Origin: Xylaria sp. FL1777
Taxonomy: Eukaryota; Ascomycota; Sordariomycetes; Xylariales; Xylariaceae
Reading direction: 5' to 3'
NCBI GenBank assembly: GCA_022578965.1
Contig: MU400597.1
Span: forward strand, 62,001-126,000
DNA: 64,000 nucleotides
Numbering within the stretch: the stretch's first letter is position 1; each line of letters starts with the position of its first letter. The notes beneath the pieces are model-generated. The model ran no database searches, was not told where the DNA came from, and worked only from the letters and a program-made list of their open reading frames with translations. Made by a program: the position numbers and the translations under genes. This document shows, in pieces, positions 1 through 12,462 of this stretch.

Positions 1-197
1 ATAGTAGACCTATATGACTGGGAATTTAATGAATGGGGTTCGTTAGAAATGAATTGATATGCTGGGAAGCAATATTAATAACGTATAGTAGCAGGAGAAA
101 GTTGGAGTTTGTGGAGCGATCCGTCTGTCTCGGAAGATTTTATTACTCTTTAATATACTATATAGCCTTCGACTAGGTATCCCTTCGATGCATTTCT

Positions 198-2214
198 TTA
201 GTACGTGTAGCGGAAATCTGCTTGGGGGCCGTCCTATACTACAGTTAGCATGTATGTCCAATGATTTGACGACAGCTACTTACCTCTTCGGCTTCGAGTT
301 CTTTCTCGCCCCTATCCGCCTTCTTATTGTCAATATAGAAGGATATAGTTAAGATACCAACAAGAACGATATTCAAAAGAGTAACAGCAAGGCAAGCCCA
401 GAACCCAGGCTTGTATTCCGGCCTATCCTGCTCTCTAGTGGCCGTTAGCGTTATTGTTCATGAACCAGCACTAACCTCTCTAGCTTACCTGAATACCAAG
501 CTTCCGGCAATGCCACCAATTGCACCCGAGCCAACATAAGTAGCGCTGGCAAAAGCACGCTTCCATTGCCCACGGATGTTGGTAGCCTGGTATCCTAAGG
601 CGGTTGGCACGTTGGAGTTGGCTCCTGCAAGAAGCAAAAATGCACCGAAGTATTCGATTTTCGGGTCGGGATGTATAAACAGGAGAGGCAATCCGACGAT
701 ACAAAACAGCATGTTGATGATGACAGGGATTGCGCGAATACGGTACCTATCCCCTAGCCAGCCTACGGCATACGTCAAAATGCCGGCGAAGACGTAGGGT
801 GGAGCAACAAGGGCTTGGGAAGTGCCAACATCGAAGCCAAGCTTCTGATTGAGGATAATGGGGAAGAAAAAAGCTAAAGCATAAGCTATCGTCGTGCTTC
901 CGAAAGCAATCAAAGCGTAAGCCCTGGGAACCCATTTGTGTTAGTGTCTTTGCTCAACCCCCTAAGTTCTTGGGACATACCAGATTCTCCAGTCAAGTCC
1001 AGCCTTGAGGTATTTAACAAGGTTAAACTTAGAAGGCACAGCATCACCGCGGTCAGCATTGACGCGATTCACGATCCAGGCACGCTGCTTTTCAGACAAG
1101 AAACCCAACTATAACATAAAGTATTAGTAAAGGGGCTTAGATAGCGCACTACCCAAAAGGTATTCGGCATATACAAAATTGGCTGGTTTATGGCTTTGCT
1201 GAGGATATCGATAGGGTAAACTCAATTTGAAATGCTCACATTCTTGCGATTGGAATCTGGGAAGTTAACCAGTAGGAAATACCCAGCAACGCCAAGAACG
1301 ATGGTGAGAAGGCCTTGAACAGTCATTAGCTCCAAGTCATCAATGTTGCCGGCCCTCGAGACAAAATACCTTCGATTATGAAAATCCATCGCCAGCCTCT
1401 GAGTCCGCCAGCACCCTCGAGGTGGATGATACCGAAGGCTAAGATGCCTGAAAATCCGGATGTAGTTGAACCAATGAGATAAAAGATTGCGAAGCGTCGG
1501 CCCAGTTCATCTGGCATTATCATTAGTACACTAGGGGACTTCACTTTAGAGTTATAGGACCGTACATCTCGTATACCACGTTGACCTACAATGAAGTTAG
1601 CCGATTAATTCAGTCGTTATTCCAACCACAAACACAAGAAATGTCATGCCTGTTGGCTTATAGAGGAGGTAGGGAGTAAATCTTACAGCAAATAGGCCGC
1701 AGCTGGGAAGAATCCAGCTTCGAATATGCCAGTTATCACCCTCAAAGCTGTGAGTTGGCCGTAGGTTTTCACGAATCCCAACCCCAAAATCGCAGCTCCC
1801 CAGGCGGCGGTAACGAAGGAGAGGTGGAAACGAGGGCCCAGTTTTCGAATGAGCACGGTCGCTGCAGGTTGAAAGACAATGTAAGTAGGGAAGAAAGCTA
1901 GAGTCGCGACGGACTGAACTCAATGTTAGCTTTTAGAAACTGAAGAGTCGGGGTAGTATAGAGCTCACGTAGCGATTGCCGGTGAGAACAAGGTCTTTGG
2001 TGAGTCCCGCGATGGCAGCAAGTGAGATGTTCGTTCTGTCTATTAGACTGACGCAATACATGAAACCGATGGTAACAAGCAATCTGCGATCAATTCTGCT
2101 GATAATCTTCTTCCCTTCGCGCTCGGTAAACTCGCTTTGTTCGGAAGGCGGGCCGGCTTCGATTTTCTCGACCTGCTCGAAGGTGAAGGCACCTTTGTCG
2201 CTGTCGTTATCCAT
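198..2214 (-). CDS. MFS permease, anion:cation symporter (Dal5/Tna1-like) family
   Basis: Plasma-membrane transporter predicted to import an organic anion such as allantoate, nicotinate or a related acid by proton symport; the substrate cannot be read from the sequence. Nine exons on the minus strand (2214-1969, 1913-1687, 1585-1566, 1510-1370, 1313-1240, 1108-981, 923-489, 434-284, 233-198) keep frame and give 485 aa. Family marks seen: an acidic N-terminal tail, a first helix with IGFMYCVSLIDRTNIS, the loop motif STWYTRYELGRRFAIFYLIG after exon 3, RGWRWIFIIEG, and the terminal FRYTY typical of this family. The third exon is only 20 nt and supplies the conserved STWYTR. Start chosen at the only ATG before the acidic tail. 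Alternative: another ACS-family substrate. Family assignment is firm, substrate is not. Confidence 0.9.
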
Positions 2215-4877
2215 GGCTGCGACAATATAAATTATGTGAAGCTGTGGCCAGTAGGGTTAAATGAAGAAAAGTTTTAACCTCGATGTAATTACAGGCTTAA
2301 AAAGGGGAGAGGAAGGAGAGAGTAGTTGAACAGCACTCGATTGACTTATAGGCGGGCGAGAATTGCTCTCTGTAGCCTCAATCTCTCGACGTCGGTTAAC
2401 TATCAGTAGCTCCCACACTACCGGTACAGACCCTACCTATATTTATTCGTGTACCTACTTCTACGAATGTATCAGCCCATACTAGTCAGGCTTATTTCCC
2501 CGCATCGGCTCCGAGTTCTGTCTGGTCAATCACCAGATCATCTCAATAGGGCACTAAGCAAGACTAGCAAGGGATGGATGTTATAGTGCGGCGTGGCAAT
2601 CAAGACAAGAATCCAGATCTACTGCGAACTGCGTATGCAAATGCAGAATTTGCAAGACTAGCAAGGAACGTATCCCCAAGAGTGGTGTGCCAATCGGGAC
2701 AGAATCCAGGTATACGTCAACGCGGAATTGCATCGTGGTAATGTTTCATCACGCAGGTGAAGCTGTAGTATAGACAATTATCTCGTGTTTACGGTTCTTG
2801 GTGGGAACATGTAGTGCTGACCCCCTGGGCTGTGTTGCCCTACTGTAGCATAAAGAAAGCAGGGCTGCGTGTACCTAGATATCATGCTGGTAACTGGCCG
2901 TCTTCGAATTTGTAGACAAGTCCTTAAGTCGGAACGACGCTACATGGCCTAGACCACCATACGATCAGGTGTTTTCATGCGTCCGCCTTCGTTTCCAAAG
3001 TTTGGTTGTCAACCACCTGAAAATTAGTCCAATAAGACAACGTTTACACCACGTGACTTGGTCCCCCGCGTTTTGGACTAGGTAGGTGGTACTTAGTCTA
3101 CCCCAGACGCTTACCTCGGCCATGGACATTATACCGGCACCGGTTTGCGGGGTTGCTAAGTACCGTGGGGAAAAGGGTGAGCGCCAAAAGGCTGGGCCTA
3201 ACGCTAACAATTTAACTATGAACCAACAAGTTTTCCTAGTCCGTCTCCTAGTCCACCAATGACGAGAGCCGCCCCGGCGATATCGTAATTAACTATATTT
3301 TGCACCTTGTTACCAGCGAGCCCTGCAGCTCATTATGACGGGAGTGGAGTCCACATGAACCAACATCTTTTTCTCTTTCTGTGGGGGTGATCGCCAAAGG
3401 TTACCCTAATAGACCACGTTTGCAAAAAGTGGCTGAAGAAGTGTCCAATACTAAAAGAGCTGAATAGCTCTCAGGTAGGTTACGCGAGTCACGATAAGAC
3501 ACTGATAGGTTCTCCTGACTGCACCACGAAGAGCTATCTGAGAGCTATCTGAGATCTATCTACAGTACATGGGTTCTGGGATCGGATACCGCGTCTGGGC
3601 TCGAGTCTGCCCATGCACTCGGGGTCTCTTCTCTCCAGTGGCGTAAAACTGATATGCATCCATTCTCATAGGTAGAGGGTGTCCACAAAGGTGTCCACAT
3701 AGCCCCCCATATTTCAAAGAATTTCGGTAGTTTGGACACTTCGTGCATACCAACAACTATAACGACTGAGACTTTGGTGGGCAAAGTGGCGACAGCTGTG
3801 GATAAATCCAGTAAGCATTTGTAAATATAAAGTGCCAGCGGAGAATTTGAGTCAAGTACCTGGGTAAGTCGGCGTATTGAAGAGCATTATTATATATAAA
3901 TAGTATGCAATTAATGAACATTGCTACATGTCAACTTGGAGGTTGTTGTAATGTTGATAGAGTACCGTACCTAGGTAGGTAGCTATCTGCCTACATAACT
4001 ACTTCGTACTTTGTTTTTTTATTTGATTTGTTTATTAAACTATTAAGTACCTAGTAGTGGGCTGAAAGTCAAGGGATAGATTAATGCGCTCAGACGTGTA
4101 TATGTAAGTAGGGAGCTGGTGGGGGCGGCGTTAACTACCACTTACGCAGTAGATAGATGTTTTAGTACGTGGCGCACGTGGTTGCTTTCCAGCTATTTAT
4201 GAATACCGTTAGTTTGAGGGAGATCTAGGTCCGGTAGCCAGTATCTCAGTTCTTGTTGCTAGAAGCCTGAGGCGGTATACCGCTTGACAAAGTCCAGTTG
4301 CTATCAAAGCTGGGGTCTGGATCATCGCCTCTCTGGATGATGGGACCTTGTACAGGTTTGATTGCCTACTAGGTAGTGAGCTTAAAATATTATGTATTTA
4401 CTACCTACCTAGGTATGTAAGTACCTATATATGTGCATGGTAGCCTCAAGCCACGTAAAAGAGCGCTTAACCCGGCTGGTAATTATGAAACCCAACAAAT
4501 ATGACTAGGGCATCTATGCATCTACCAGGTAGAAAACTAGGGGACTACATGTAGTTGCAAAGGCGTGCAGATGTATAGTGTAAAGCTCGCGATGGCGTAC
4601 CCAGATATTCGGTGCGTGTCAATTTTATTTGAAGACGAAATGGAAAGGAACAGTTTAAGATCGAGTAGATTTAGGGCTTCTGGGCTTCTGCTGTGTTGTT
4701 ATTCATTTATGTCATCACGATATCCTTGTACCGGGTGTCTAGATTACTCGCTTACCTAACTTAGGTACTTACCTGCTACCAATCAATTTCACCACATTTT
4801 CATTAGGCACGGACACACCCAAAAATTGCGGATCATAACTGTCATCTCATACCGTCGGGGATCCGACAAACACCAAG
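2215..4877. other. Intergenic, 2.7 kb, no gene seen
   Basis: This stretch lies between the divergently transcribed permease and SET/MYND genes. Only short ORFs without domain signal occur. It contains an imperfect tandem duplication near 2559-2740 and TACCTAGGTA-type microsatellites near 3965-4050 and 4396-4430. Confidence 0.7.
2559..2740. repeat. Imperfect tandem duplication, about 94-bp unit
   Basis: The 14-mer CAAGACTAGCAAGG occurs at 2559-2572 and again at 2653-2666. GAATCCAG follows in both copies at 2609-2616 and 2702-2709, so the two units are about 94 bp apart with diverged sequence between the anchors. Confidence 0.6.
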
Positions 4878-6668
4878 ATGCCGGTAGACAAAGGTGTTGA
4901 GGTAAAACAGTCCCAGATACCGGGTGCTGGTAAGGGGCTGTTTGCCCAGATCCCCTTCTCTCCGGGCGATACGGTCGCAGCTGTGGACAGACCACATGTC
5001 ACCGAAATTGAAATTGACTGGATGCTTGATACATGTGCTTGGTGCTGCCAGCGCCGAGCGGTGGATCCTATAGAAAAGAAAATGGCGGCGTCGATGGGCC
5101 TACCTCACGGTTTTACTGAGATCAAAAGCTGCACCGGCTGCCGCCGTGTTGGGTATTGTTCTAGAGCGTGTCAGTCTAAGGCCTGGAAGCGCGAACATAA
5201 GCATGAGTGCAAGGTCATTAGTGCAGATGATGTTCCTCCTCTACCACCTGACGCCCGTGCCGCCATTAAGATCCTAGGTCGCTTGAAAACGGACCCCGAT
5301 AATGAGTTTGCGAATGTGCGCAAGATCTCAGGTTTCTGGCCTGCTAGGGATCCAAACGGCTTGAGCGAAATCAGAATACAAAACCAGAAGAAATACGACG
5401 ACTATCAAGTCCTTGGGCATGCCGCTTGGCTTTACAGTGGAAAACCAAACATTGATGGACTAGACCTCAAGTCTTTATCAAGACAAATAGTGTCCAATGT
5501 GTGTCCCACTTAGTTTGCAGAATCAACATTTACTAACCGGCCTAGATTATGAGCAATGCCATCCCTCTGTCATCTGTATTTGATGGTATTCCCGTCGGTA
5601 TTGCCTTCGATCCACTGATATCCAGTGCAAATCATTCTTGTGACCCAAATGCGTCGTTGGTCTTCAATCAGCCGCGGCACGAGATTCGAGCTCTCAGGAG
5701 GATCGAAGCTGGGGAAGAAATCTTCATCAATTACATAGAAATCACAAATCCCTTCAGCGTAAGACAGGCGGAGCTGAAAGAGGGTTATTTCTTCACTTGT
5801 CAATGCACCAAATGTAAGAAAGGCGTTAACCTAGAAGCAGATAAGTTCCTTGAGCAGCCAGAGGACCTAGGAAGTGAATACTGCAAACTAGCAGATGAGC
5901 TAGTCGGTCAACACGAATCGGAACTATGGAGATATTTGGCGCCTGACAGCGATGACGAAGCTCAGAGACGAGTAGCTGCTATGGAGGCTGAATCGTTTGC
6001 GGTGCTGCGGAACGAGAAAGCTCAAATTGATGATACGAAGAAGGCAATTCAAATGTGCATAGGGTCTAGAATGTGGCACTGGACGGTACGAATTCCGCAG
6101 TCTTTTATTTCCCTTTTCGGGAAAGTCTCTGCTTCCACTTACTCTCAAAATTCGCAAGAATGAGTCAAATATTTTCCGTGGCCAGAACTTTCTAACACCT
6201 GGATTTTTATAGCGCCAACCTGTGCCACAACTATGCCGCCGCCTTAGCACTCAGTATCTTGAGTCTGGATCCGTCTACAAGGGCTTCAGGTTAGGCGTCA
6301 AGTTGCATATCGAAATACTTCCTGTGATGTATTCGCAGGAGTTTCACCCAGATCGCCTAGTCAACGCGTGGGCTGTATCAACCTTGATCAATGTATTGTG
6401 TGGCCCCTCGCACGAAGATCTCTATCAAGAGCTTGCTCAGGGTGGCCTACAGCTTAGGATCCTTTACTTTGGCTTTCTCTTCTACTTACATGAGCATACA
6501 CCTCGGATGTTCGGCCCCGACACTCCCTTTGGGAAAGTAGCTCAGAATACCTATCAGCAGATAATGGCGGGTGTGAGTATTCCAGAAGCAGAAATAAAGG
6601 AGAAGGTCCAAGCTGCTTGGCCGTCGCTTGAGGCACTAGCCAAAAACGTCACCGTTTCAAGTTTGTAA
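4878..6668 (+). CDS. SET and MYND domain protein (SMYD-like putative lysine methyltransferase)
   Basis: Putative protein-lysine methyltransferase, nuclear or cytosolic. Three exons (4878-5498, 5546-6085, 6213-6668) give 538 aa; intron 1 has a TTACTAAC branch site 8 bp before its CTAG acceptor. The split SET domain starts with GAGKGLFA (about residues 16-23). A MYND zinc finger follows with Cys 53, 56, 85, 88, 94, 98, His 107 and Cys 111. The second SET half has the hallmark NHSCDPN (236-242) and GEEIFINY (about 263-270), then a post-SET CxCxxC at 292-297. The C-terminal third is helical and TPR-like, with a TRQPVPQL segment common in fungal members. Splicing after TRQ was preferred over another frame because that continuation matches the family pattern. 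The substrate is unknown. Confidence 0.9.
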
Positions 6669-7441
6669 TCGCATCATTCTTGAAGCGAGTATAATCTTCA
6701 ATCATCATCAATGCTCTGCTCAGAGCAGCTATCAAGATATCGCAGAGGACACTCACTGGCCTAAATAATTTTCTACGATGAAGTACATGTATTGTGACAG
6801 GATAAGAACTCATAAGGGGTTTGAAAAACATCTCATTCCCCCAGAACGGCAAGGTAATTACGAAGATGCCCAAAAACAAGTACGTCAGACTATGGTAATT
6901 TGAATTTGATGATAGGTGCGCATATGTTATTATTTCTTGGATTAGCCTTTCTCAGCAGGACTTCAAGGATCGATCTGAAGTAGTAGCAAAATTGTAAATC
7001 ATTATAAAGAATTATCTAGCAGATGCCCGGAAATTAGAAGACAATCCACAAATCGTAATAAAACAGCAAGGGAAATATAACACCAGCCGGGTACCCCAAC
7101 GCGCTAAAAATGCCTAATGATAACCCTGATGCTACCTAGTGTCGCTGATGCTGAAGAGACAATATCCGCCGTAAAGGGCCTAATTCAATGTATACACGCA
7201 GCCGTAAGTAGCGAGCTCAAGCAGTCTCGGACGACGAGCACACAGCCTCTTACGTTCTGCCATTTTCATGGTCCTTTCCCCCTTCCTCCCCTCCCATAAA
7301 AATGCCCCGTCTTGACATGCGTCTGGTGCTGGGTATAAGGGACCAGTCCGTTGCAGGTGCCATACGGCGACTGCATATCTAGGGTCGAGATCCGAGGCTT
7401 TCGGGGCAGAGGATAAGAATATCATCTCATATGCGGACTTG
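6669..7441. other. Intergenic between convergent genes
   Basis: About 770 bp of AT-rich sequence between the stop of the SET/MYND gene and the stop of the minus-strand unknown gene. It presumably carries both 3' ends; no gene or repeat is visible. Confidence 0.6.
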
Positions 7442-8473
7442 CTACGAGTCGTCCCCAGCAATAAAGACCCAGACGCCGTCGACGGGGTTGGCGGCCTCTC
7501 CATCATCAGTAACGACATCTACATCGGCGTCGATTGAAGCAGTATCGGTGTTGGGACCCGACACCAACGCCCAGTCGCCACCATCCTCGTGCTCTTCGTA
7601 TCCTTCCTCCTCCGTATCAGAAACTAAATCGGGAAAATCACTCGCCGCGGGTATCGGTGCAAGCGAGTGTGTCGAGCTCTCAACAAGCTCATGAATAGTA
7701 GCGAGGGACTCGGCCAAGATCTCTCTTACGGTCGAGCCTTCGTGCCGTCCATTTGAGTCGGCACCGTGAAACCAAGCAGGCTCCCCCTCGTAGATAGGCG
7801 CCAGGAAGCGCGCGATAGCTGCGTCCTCGGTAAGGTACGTAGATAGTAAATTAACAGAGAGATGTAAGTCCTCTCCTTTTAGCCGGGGGTCCTGGTTTCT
7901 CTTTCTCCGCTTCGCGGGACGAAGCGAGTAGATGGGTTCTGTGTGCACGATAGCGTCAAGGCAGAAGCCCGACCCGCGCACGTGCGCATTGTCGTCGTTG
8001 CTATCGTAGAGTATGCCTAGGCGATAAAGCGCAGCGTCGTCGACGACCACGTCATTATCCCTGTATTGAGGGGCGCGGAAGGCCTCTTGTCGCTCAAGAC
8101 GCGGTGTAGGGCGCCGTAACTCTCCGGGTAGCGCGACGGTAGGATCGGAGGATAGACGGCGCCCGTCTTCCCACTCGTCGCGATCCCACCCTATACGAAG
8201 TGTGCGGGCTTTGCGGTAGCGTGTATTTTGCCTAAGCTTTGGCTGCTATGAACGGAGTTTTTGTAAGTGGTCGTCCTTATAGAGATGTAAACCATTGTGA
8301 AATAAACTCTCCTAGGGTCTCCTCAGGGAACTCACGTTTGTTTTGGGGGTGTATGAAGAGGCTTGCAAATGCTCAGTCTTGAGGTCTTTGCGAAATCTAT
8401 GGCCGGCTATAGCCGGACTCGGGCCAAGCGCCAAGCGCCGCGGTTTGTGGGTAGGGCGAGGAGATAAAATCAT
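7442..8473 (-). CDS. Unknown protein, two exons, acidic C-terminus
   Basis: Not recognised. Exon 1 is 8473-8336 and exon 2 is 8245-7442, joined in phase 0 across a 90-bp intron with a GTGAGT donor and a TCATAG acceptor, giving 313 aa. The N-terminus is basic and proline-rich, with a stretch rich in Arg and Lys at residues 47-60. A central block (FCLDAIVHTEPIYSLRPAKR) carries a basic RPAKRRKR run that may be a nuclear localisation signal. The C-terminal 90 residues are strongly acidic (Asp/Glu-rich), a layout seen in transcription- or chromatin-linked proteins, though that is only inference. The open frame extends upstream of the join and codon use looks coding. An alternative is a single exon starting at the internal GTG codon near 8050, which is less likely. 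Confidence 0.6.
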
Positions 8474-9994
8474 TATTGAAATTTGGTATTTATAGTTATA
8501 GTCCAAGAATGAATATTTTACAGATGAGAACTGAATTATCGATGTGTCGTCAACAAGGACGTAGGAGTTGCCGCAGTCAGGCAGTACGCCGGAGTAGCGA
8601 GATGTGATGAGTGTATCGGTGAACAAGAAAGTGAAGGAGGGGTTTCTAGAAGCCAGAGAACACCCTCTCATTTTGTATGCCCAGCTGTGTAGATGTCGTT
8701 GGCTCGGCTCGCTCTCCGGCGAGCTGAACTATCATTATTGTGGCGAGGCAAACCGAAGGCATACAGGGCTTTCAGCGTGTAAGTTGATTGGCCAATACCC
8801 TTGCGGGCGAGTCACTTGATAATCCGCGCTTAGCCTAGGCAAGGCAACCATGGCAGCCTATGAGTAACTAGGCATGTCTTTGAATAGAAAGTCGTCTATC
8901 TAGACTGGAATAAAAAGCTTGTGATTTCGGGAGTTAGATTTTAGTGTCCCCGGGGTTGTGTGACTCAATGCTTCTACTTAGCAAGGCTAGGTGAGGTGGT
9001 GGCGTTGGTCAGAAACAACAAACCCATGGGTCATCATGTTCGTCTATGACCAGAGCTGCATCCTAGTTGTTGCTCGCTTTGTAGTTTGTTTCTACGTAGA
9101 TTTAGTCTTAGGAAACAAGTATGTGCCAGCAAGAGATGACTCCTCACAAAATTTTGGCGTCATCGAGCCCATATCTGACATAGCCACAAATAATAGCCTA
9201 CCTATGTCTACATATCCAAGCTATCCGGGTCGTCAAATACCTATAAGCTTCCTATATGGTCGCCGATTACTCACCATATTTTTCATTCGCAAGCATTGTT
9301 CTCACCTGCCGAAGCCAGAGGCTTCGCTTCTAGTATCTTAGATTCAATCAACGAATCTAGTTGAATTGTATGATATCTAAAAGTAATAGCGGCTCCCTAA
9401 GGTTGTTGCAGAAAGGCTTTGTATGCAGCTAAGTAGAGTTACATGTACAAAAAAGGCAAGGTATTAAAAGATTGATAGCAGAATACCTGAGCTTTATATA
9501 GAAAGCTTAGCTATTTACAAAGTTACTTCTCAGCTGCCTACTAACAGTACCTAGTAGTATGTACCAAGAAAAATATGTTACAAGGGAAAATGTTGTAAAG
9601 CTTTAACAACAACCACAGATTAGATAATCAATTAGTTTTATCTTGTAAAATCGGTTTAAATTTTTATATTAATATTACCACAATTACTCTTTAACTTTCC
9701 ATTCTTTCCTCTTGTAAACTTAAGAGTATTATGCTACTCAGATAGTACGTAGATACCTCAGCTACTACCGTACCTTAACGGGTGTCTACCTTAGCAGGTA
9801 GTGGGTACCTTAGGTAGGTACTCCGGCCATATCGAGGTGGGGTTATAGCGACCGTTATCAATAAAAACTTCTCGACCGTCTTGCGACAAACTCTTTCTGT
9901 GGAAGTAAAGCAATGCAGTTCACTATTTAATTCTCAATCCAATTTGCAAATTGATGATGCGAAATTGTTTCCGCCCCTTCCCCTGTACGGCAGA
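8474..9994. other. Intergenic, 1.5 kb between divergent genes
   Basis: This region holds the promoters of the unknown minus-strand gene and of PUS1. Sequence from 9350 to 9800 is AT-rich with TACCTTAGGTAGGTACC-type microsatellite sequence near 9770-9830. Short ORFs at 8604-8819 and 8991-9341 show no domain and are not called. Confidence 0.6.
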
Positions 9995-12031
9995 ATGGCA
10001 ACACAAAATGATACGATTGACCGGCCAAGCCGCGACGGGCTCCCTTCTACCGCGACGTCTTCCGCCGAGCCAACTTCTACAGCAGCCGCTACAGCAGCAA
10101 AGGATTCGGATGCTAACAATCCAGAAAATTTCAATGGGCAAAGGCGAAATGAAAAAGGGGATCGCTGGAAAGAAGATCGTGGGAAAGGAAACCGCGGCAA
10201 AGGAGGCAAACGCACCAGGAATTTCGGGCGCGATGAAAACATGTAAGCTTTAATCTGCAATTCCTGCTCGTTCCAGAAGCCGAGGCCAATATCTAATCAG
10301 GTCCTGACACCAGAGATTCCGAGAAAGACTCACTATCTAATAAGCCGGAGAAGAAGCGCAGGCAGCTCGGCGGTAACCGAAGCTACACGAACTTCCAGTT
10401 TTCCGAAGCCGAGATCACAGCTGAAGAGCGACGTCCGAAGCGCAAAGTTGCTGTATTGATCGGCTATGCTGGCACTGGCTACCACGGACTTCAGATCAAC
10501 CACGACCTGAAAACGATCGAGGGAGACCTCTTCGCTGCCTTTGTTGCTGCTAAGACCGTATCCAAAATCAATGCTGATGACCCGAGAAAATTGAGCTTCC
10601 TGCGATGCGCAAGAACTGACAAGGGCGTACATGCCGCCGGAAATATGATTTCGCTCAAGTTAATCATCGAAGACCCAGATATCGTTCAGAGGATCAACGA
10701 AAATCTCCCCCCACAAATCCGAGTCTGGGGCATCCATCGTGCGACCAACTCTTTCAGCTGCTACGCGTCATGCGATTCGAGATGGTACGAGTATCTTATA
10801 CCGAGTTACTGTTTACTGCCTCCTCACCCGGAGAGCTTCCTAGGAAGAAAAGTTGCACAATCAATCAAAGAAAAATGTCTTGAGGATGACTATGTAAAGC
10901 GCATGGGAGATGCCAAAGACTACTGGGATGAAGTCGACAAGAATCATATCCAGCCGATATTGGACAGATTGGAACCCAAAGTCCGAGAAGCGGTGAAACA
11001 GCGTATACATTCGCCTGATAAAGATATGGAAGAAGCCTCTGCCTCTAAAGTTGACACGATTGAGGAGATTGGCGAGATAGACGACAATACCACGGACGGG
11101 GCCATTGCCATAGAAGCGGAAACGGCCATTATTCAAGTCCAGGATGCACCAGCTGCTGATGCAGGGACGACTACGACTATGGATGTGGATGATGTCGAGG
11201 TCACAGCTGAGTTGACTACGGAAGATGAACCTGGCCCTCAATCTAACGAGCAGCCAAAGACGAAGGAACTGAGTCCGGTCGAGAAGGCTTTGAAGGAAGT
11301 CAAAGCCGCATATGTTGCCGCTAAACGACGGTATCGAGTGACACCAGACCGCTTAGAGCAGCTCCAGGAAGCCTTGAATAACTACGTCGGTACGAAGAAT
11401 TATCACAACTACACGGTACATATGTCGCATAAAGACCCCGCGTCGAAGAGGACAATCAAGTCATTTGTTGTAAATAAGGAGCCCATCCAGATCAACGATA
11501 CCCAGTGGCTCTCTCTGAAAGTCCACGGCCAGTCTTTTATGATGCACCAAATCCGAAAGATGGTTGGCATGGCCGTTTTGACCGTGAGGTGCGCGACGCC
11601 ATGGTCACGCTTCCAAGAGAGCTATTCGCCTGCACGCATCAGCATCCCCAAAGCACCTAGCTTAGGATTGCTTCTGGAGCGACCTGTTTTTGACACCTAC
11701 AACCGACGTGCCACCGAGAACCTCAATTTAGAAGAGCTAGATTTTTCCATTTATGAGAAAGAGATACAGGCGTTTAAGCAAGAGCATATATACCGCCGGA
11801 TATTTGAATCTGAAGAGCAGGAAAATTCGTAAGTTCCTCTTTCAATATTATTGCTGCTTCCGCCTTGAGGCCTATTAGAACGAGTCTGCTGACAAGACGG
11901 ATAGATTCCATATGTTCTTCAATCAAATAGATACCTTCAAGAGCGATTACTTCCTCTGGGTTACGGCTGGAGGTCTAGAAGCCGCTCAGCAAAGAGAGGG
12001 CCCACGCGAATACCGTATAACCAATGAGTAA
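9995..12031 (+). CDS. PUS1: tRNA pseudouridine synthase Pus1
   Basis: Converts uridine to pseudouridine in tRNAs (and, for the Pus1 family, some snRNA and mRNA sites), mainly in the nucleus. Three exons (9995-10242, 10314-11828, 11905-12031) give 629 aa. A Lys/Arg/Gly-rich N-terminus (about residues 50-85) may bind RNA or act as a nuclear signal. The TruA-type fold begins with KVAVLIGYAGTGYHGLQ, and the catalytic motif RCARTDKGVHA places the nucleophile at Asp185. Further marks are DSRWYEYLIPSY, NYHNYT and SFMMHQIRKMVGMA. The small last exon restores the family ending (FHMFFNQIDTFKSDYFLW) and was found by splicing at GTAAGT instead of reading to the in-frame stop at 11830. An Asp/Glu/Thr-rich insertion (about 70 aa) interrupts the domain before the KTKELSPVEKAL segment. 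The start at 9995 is the first ATG in frame. Confidence 0.93.
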
Positions 12032-12462
12032 GGTGCTTCAGTGTATAAGTAGAGACCTTTATGTCTTCCCCGAGAGCACAAAATAGAACGGCTAAAGTAC
12101 TAGACACAGCATGTCGTTTATTAGGCCTAGATGCTTAGGTGATAGAACAGTTTTTCACACTACCTCTGGGTGTGCGTACATAACGCGATAATGTTGACGT
12201 GAAAACGCACAAACTCTATGCGTTACAGATCTCTGTTTGCCTGGGTGTTCTCTACTCTGCGTGTGTAGCTATCTCCGTCCCCTAACCTGCATTACTGAGA
12301 TATTTACGCGGTCAAGCATAGAACTGTAGTCTAGCTTCCAGAGTCCCAAACACCCATCTCGTAAGCCCCTAGGCAATGACATCATCCTCCACTTTCACAT
12401 CGGTATTAACTTTCTCCAGACTGGGAGGGTTGATATTGCCATTCTCTGTCTTACAAATTCCT
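12032..12462. other. Intergenic between convergent PUS1 and MED22
   Basis: About 430 bp with both 3' ends; no other signal seen. Confidence 0.6.

Noticed and set aside
10861..11241. 126-aa minus ORF
   Set aside because: Shadow of the PUS1 acidic insertion.
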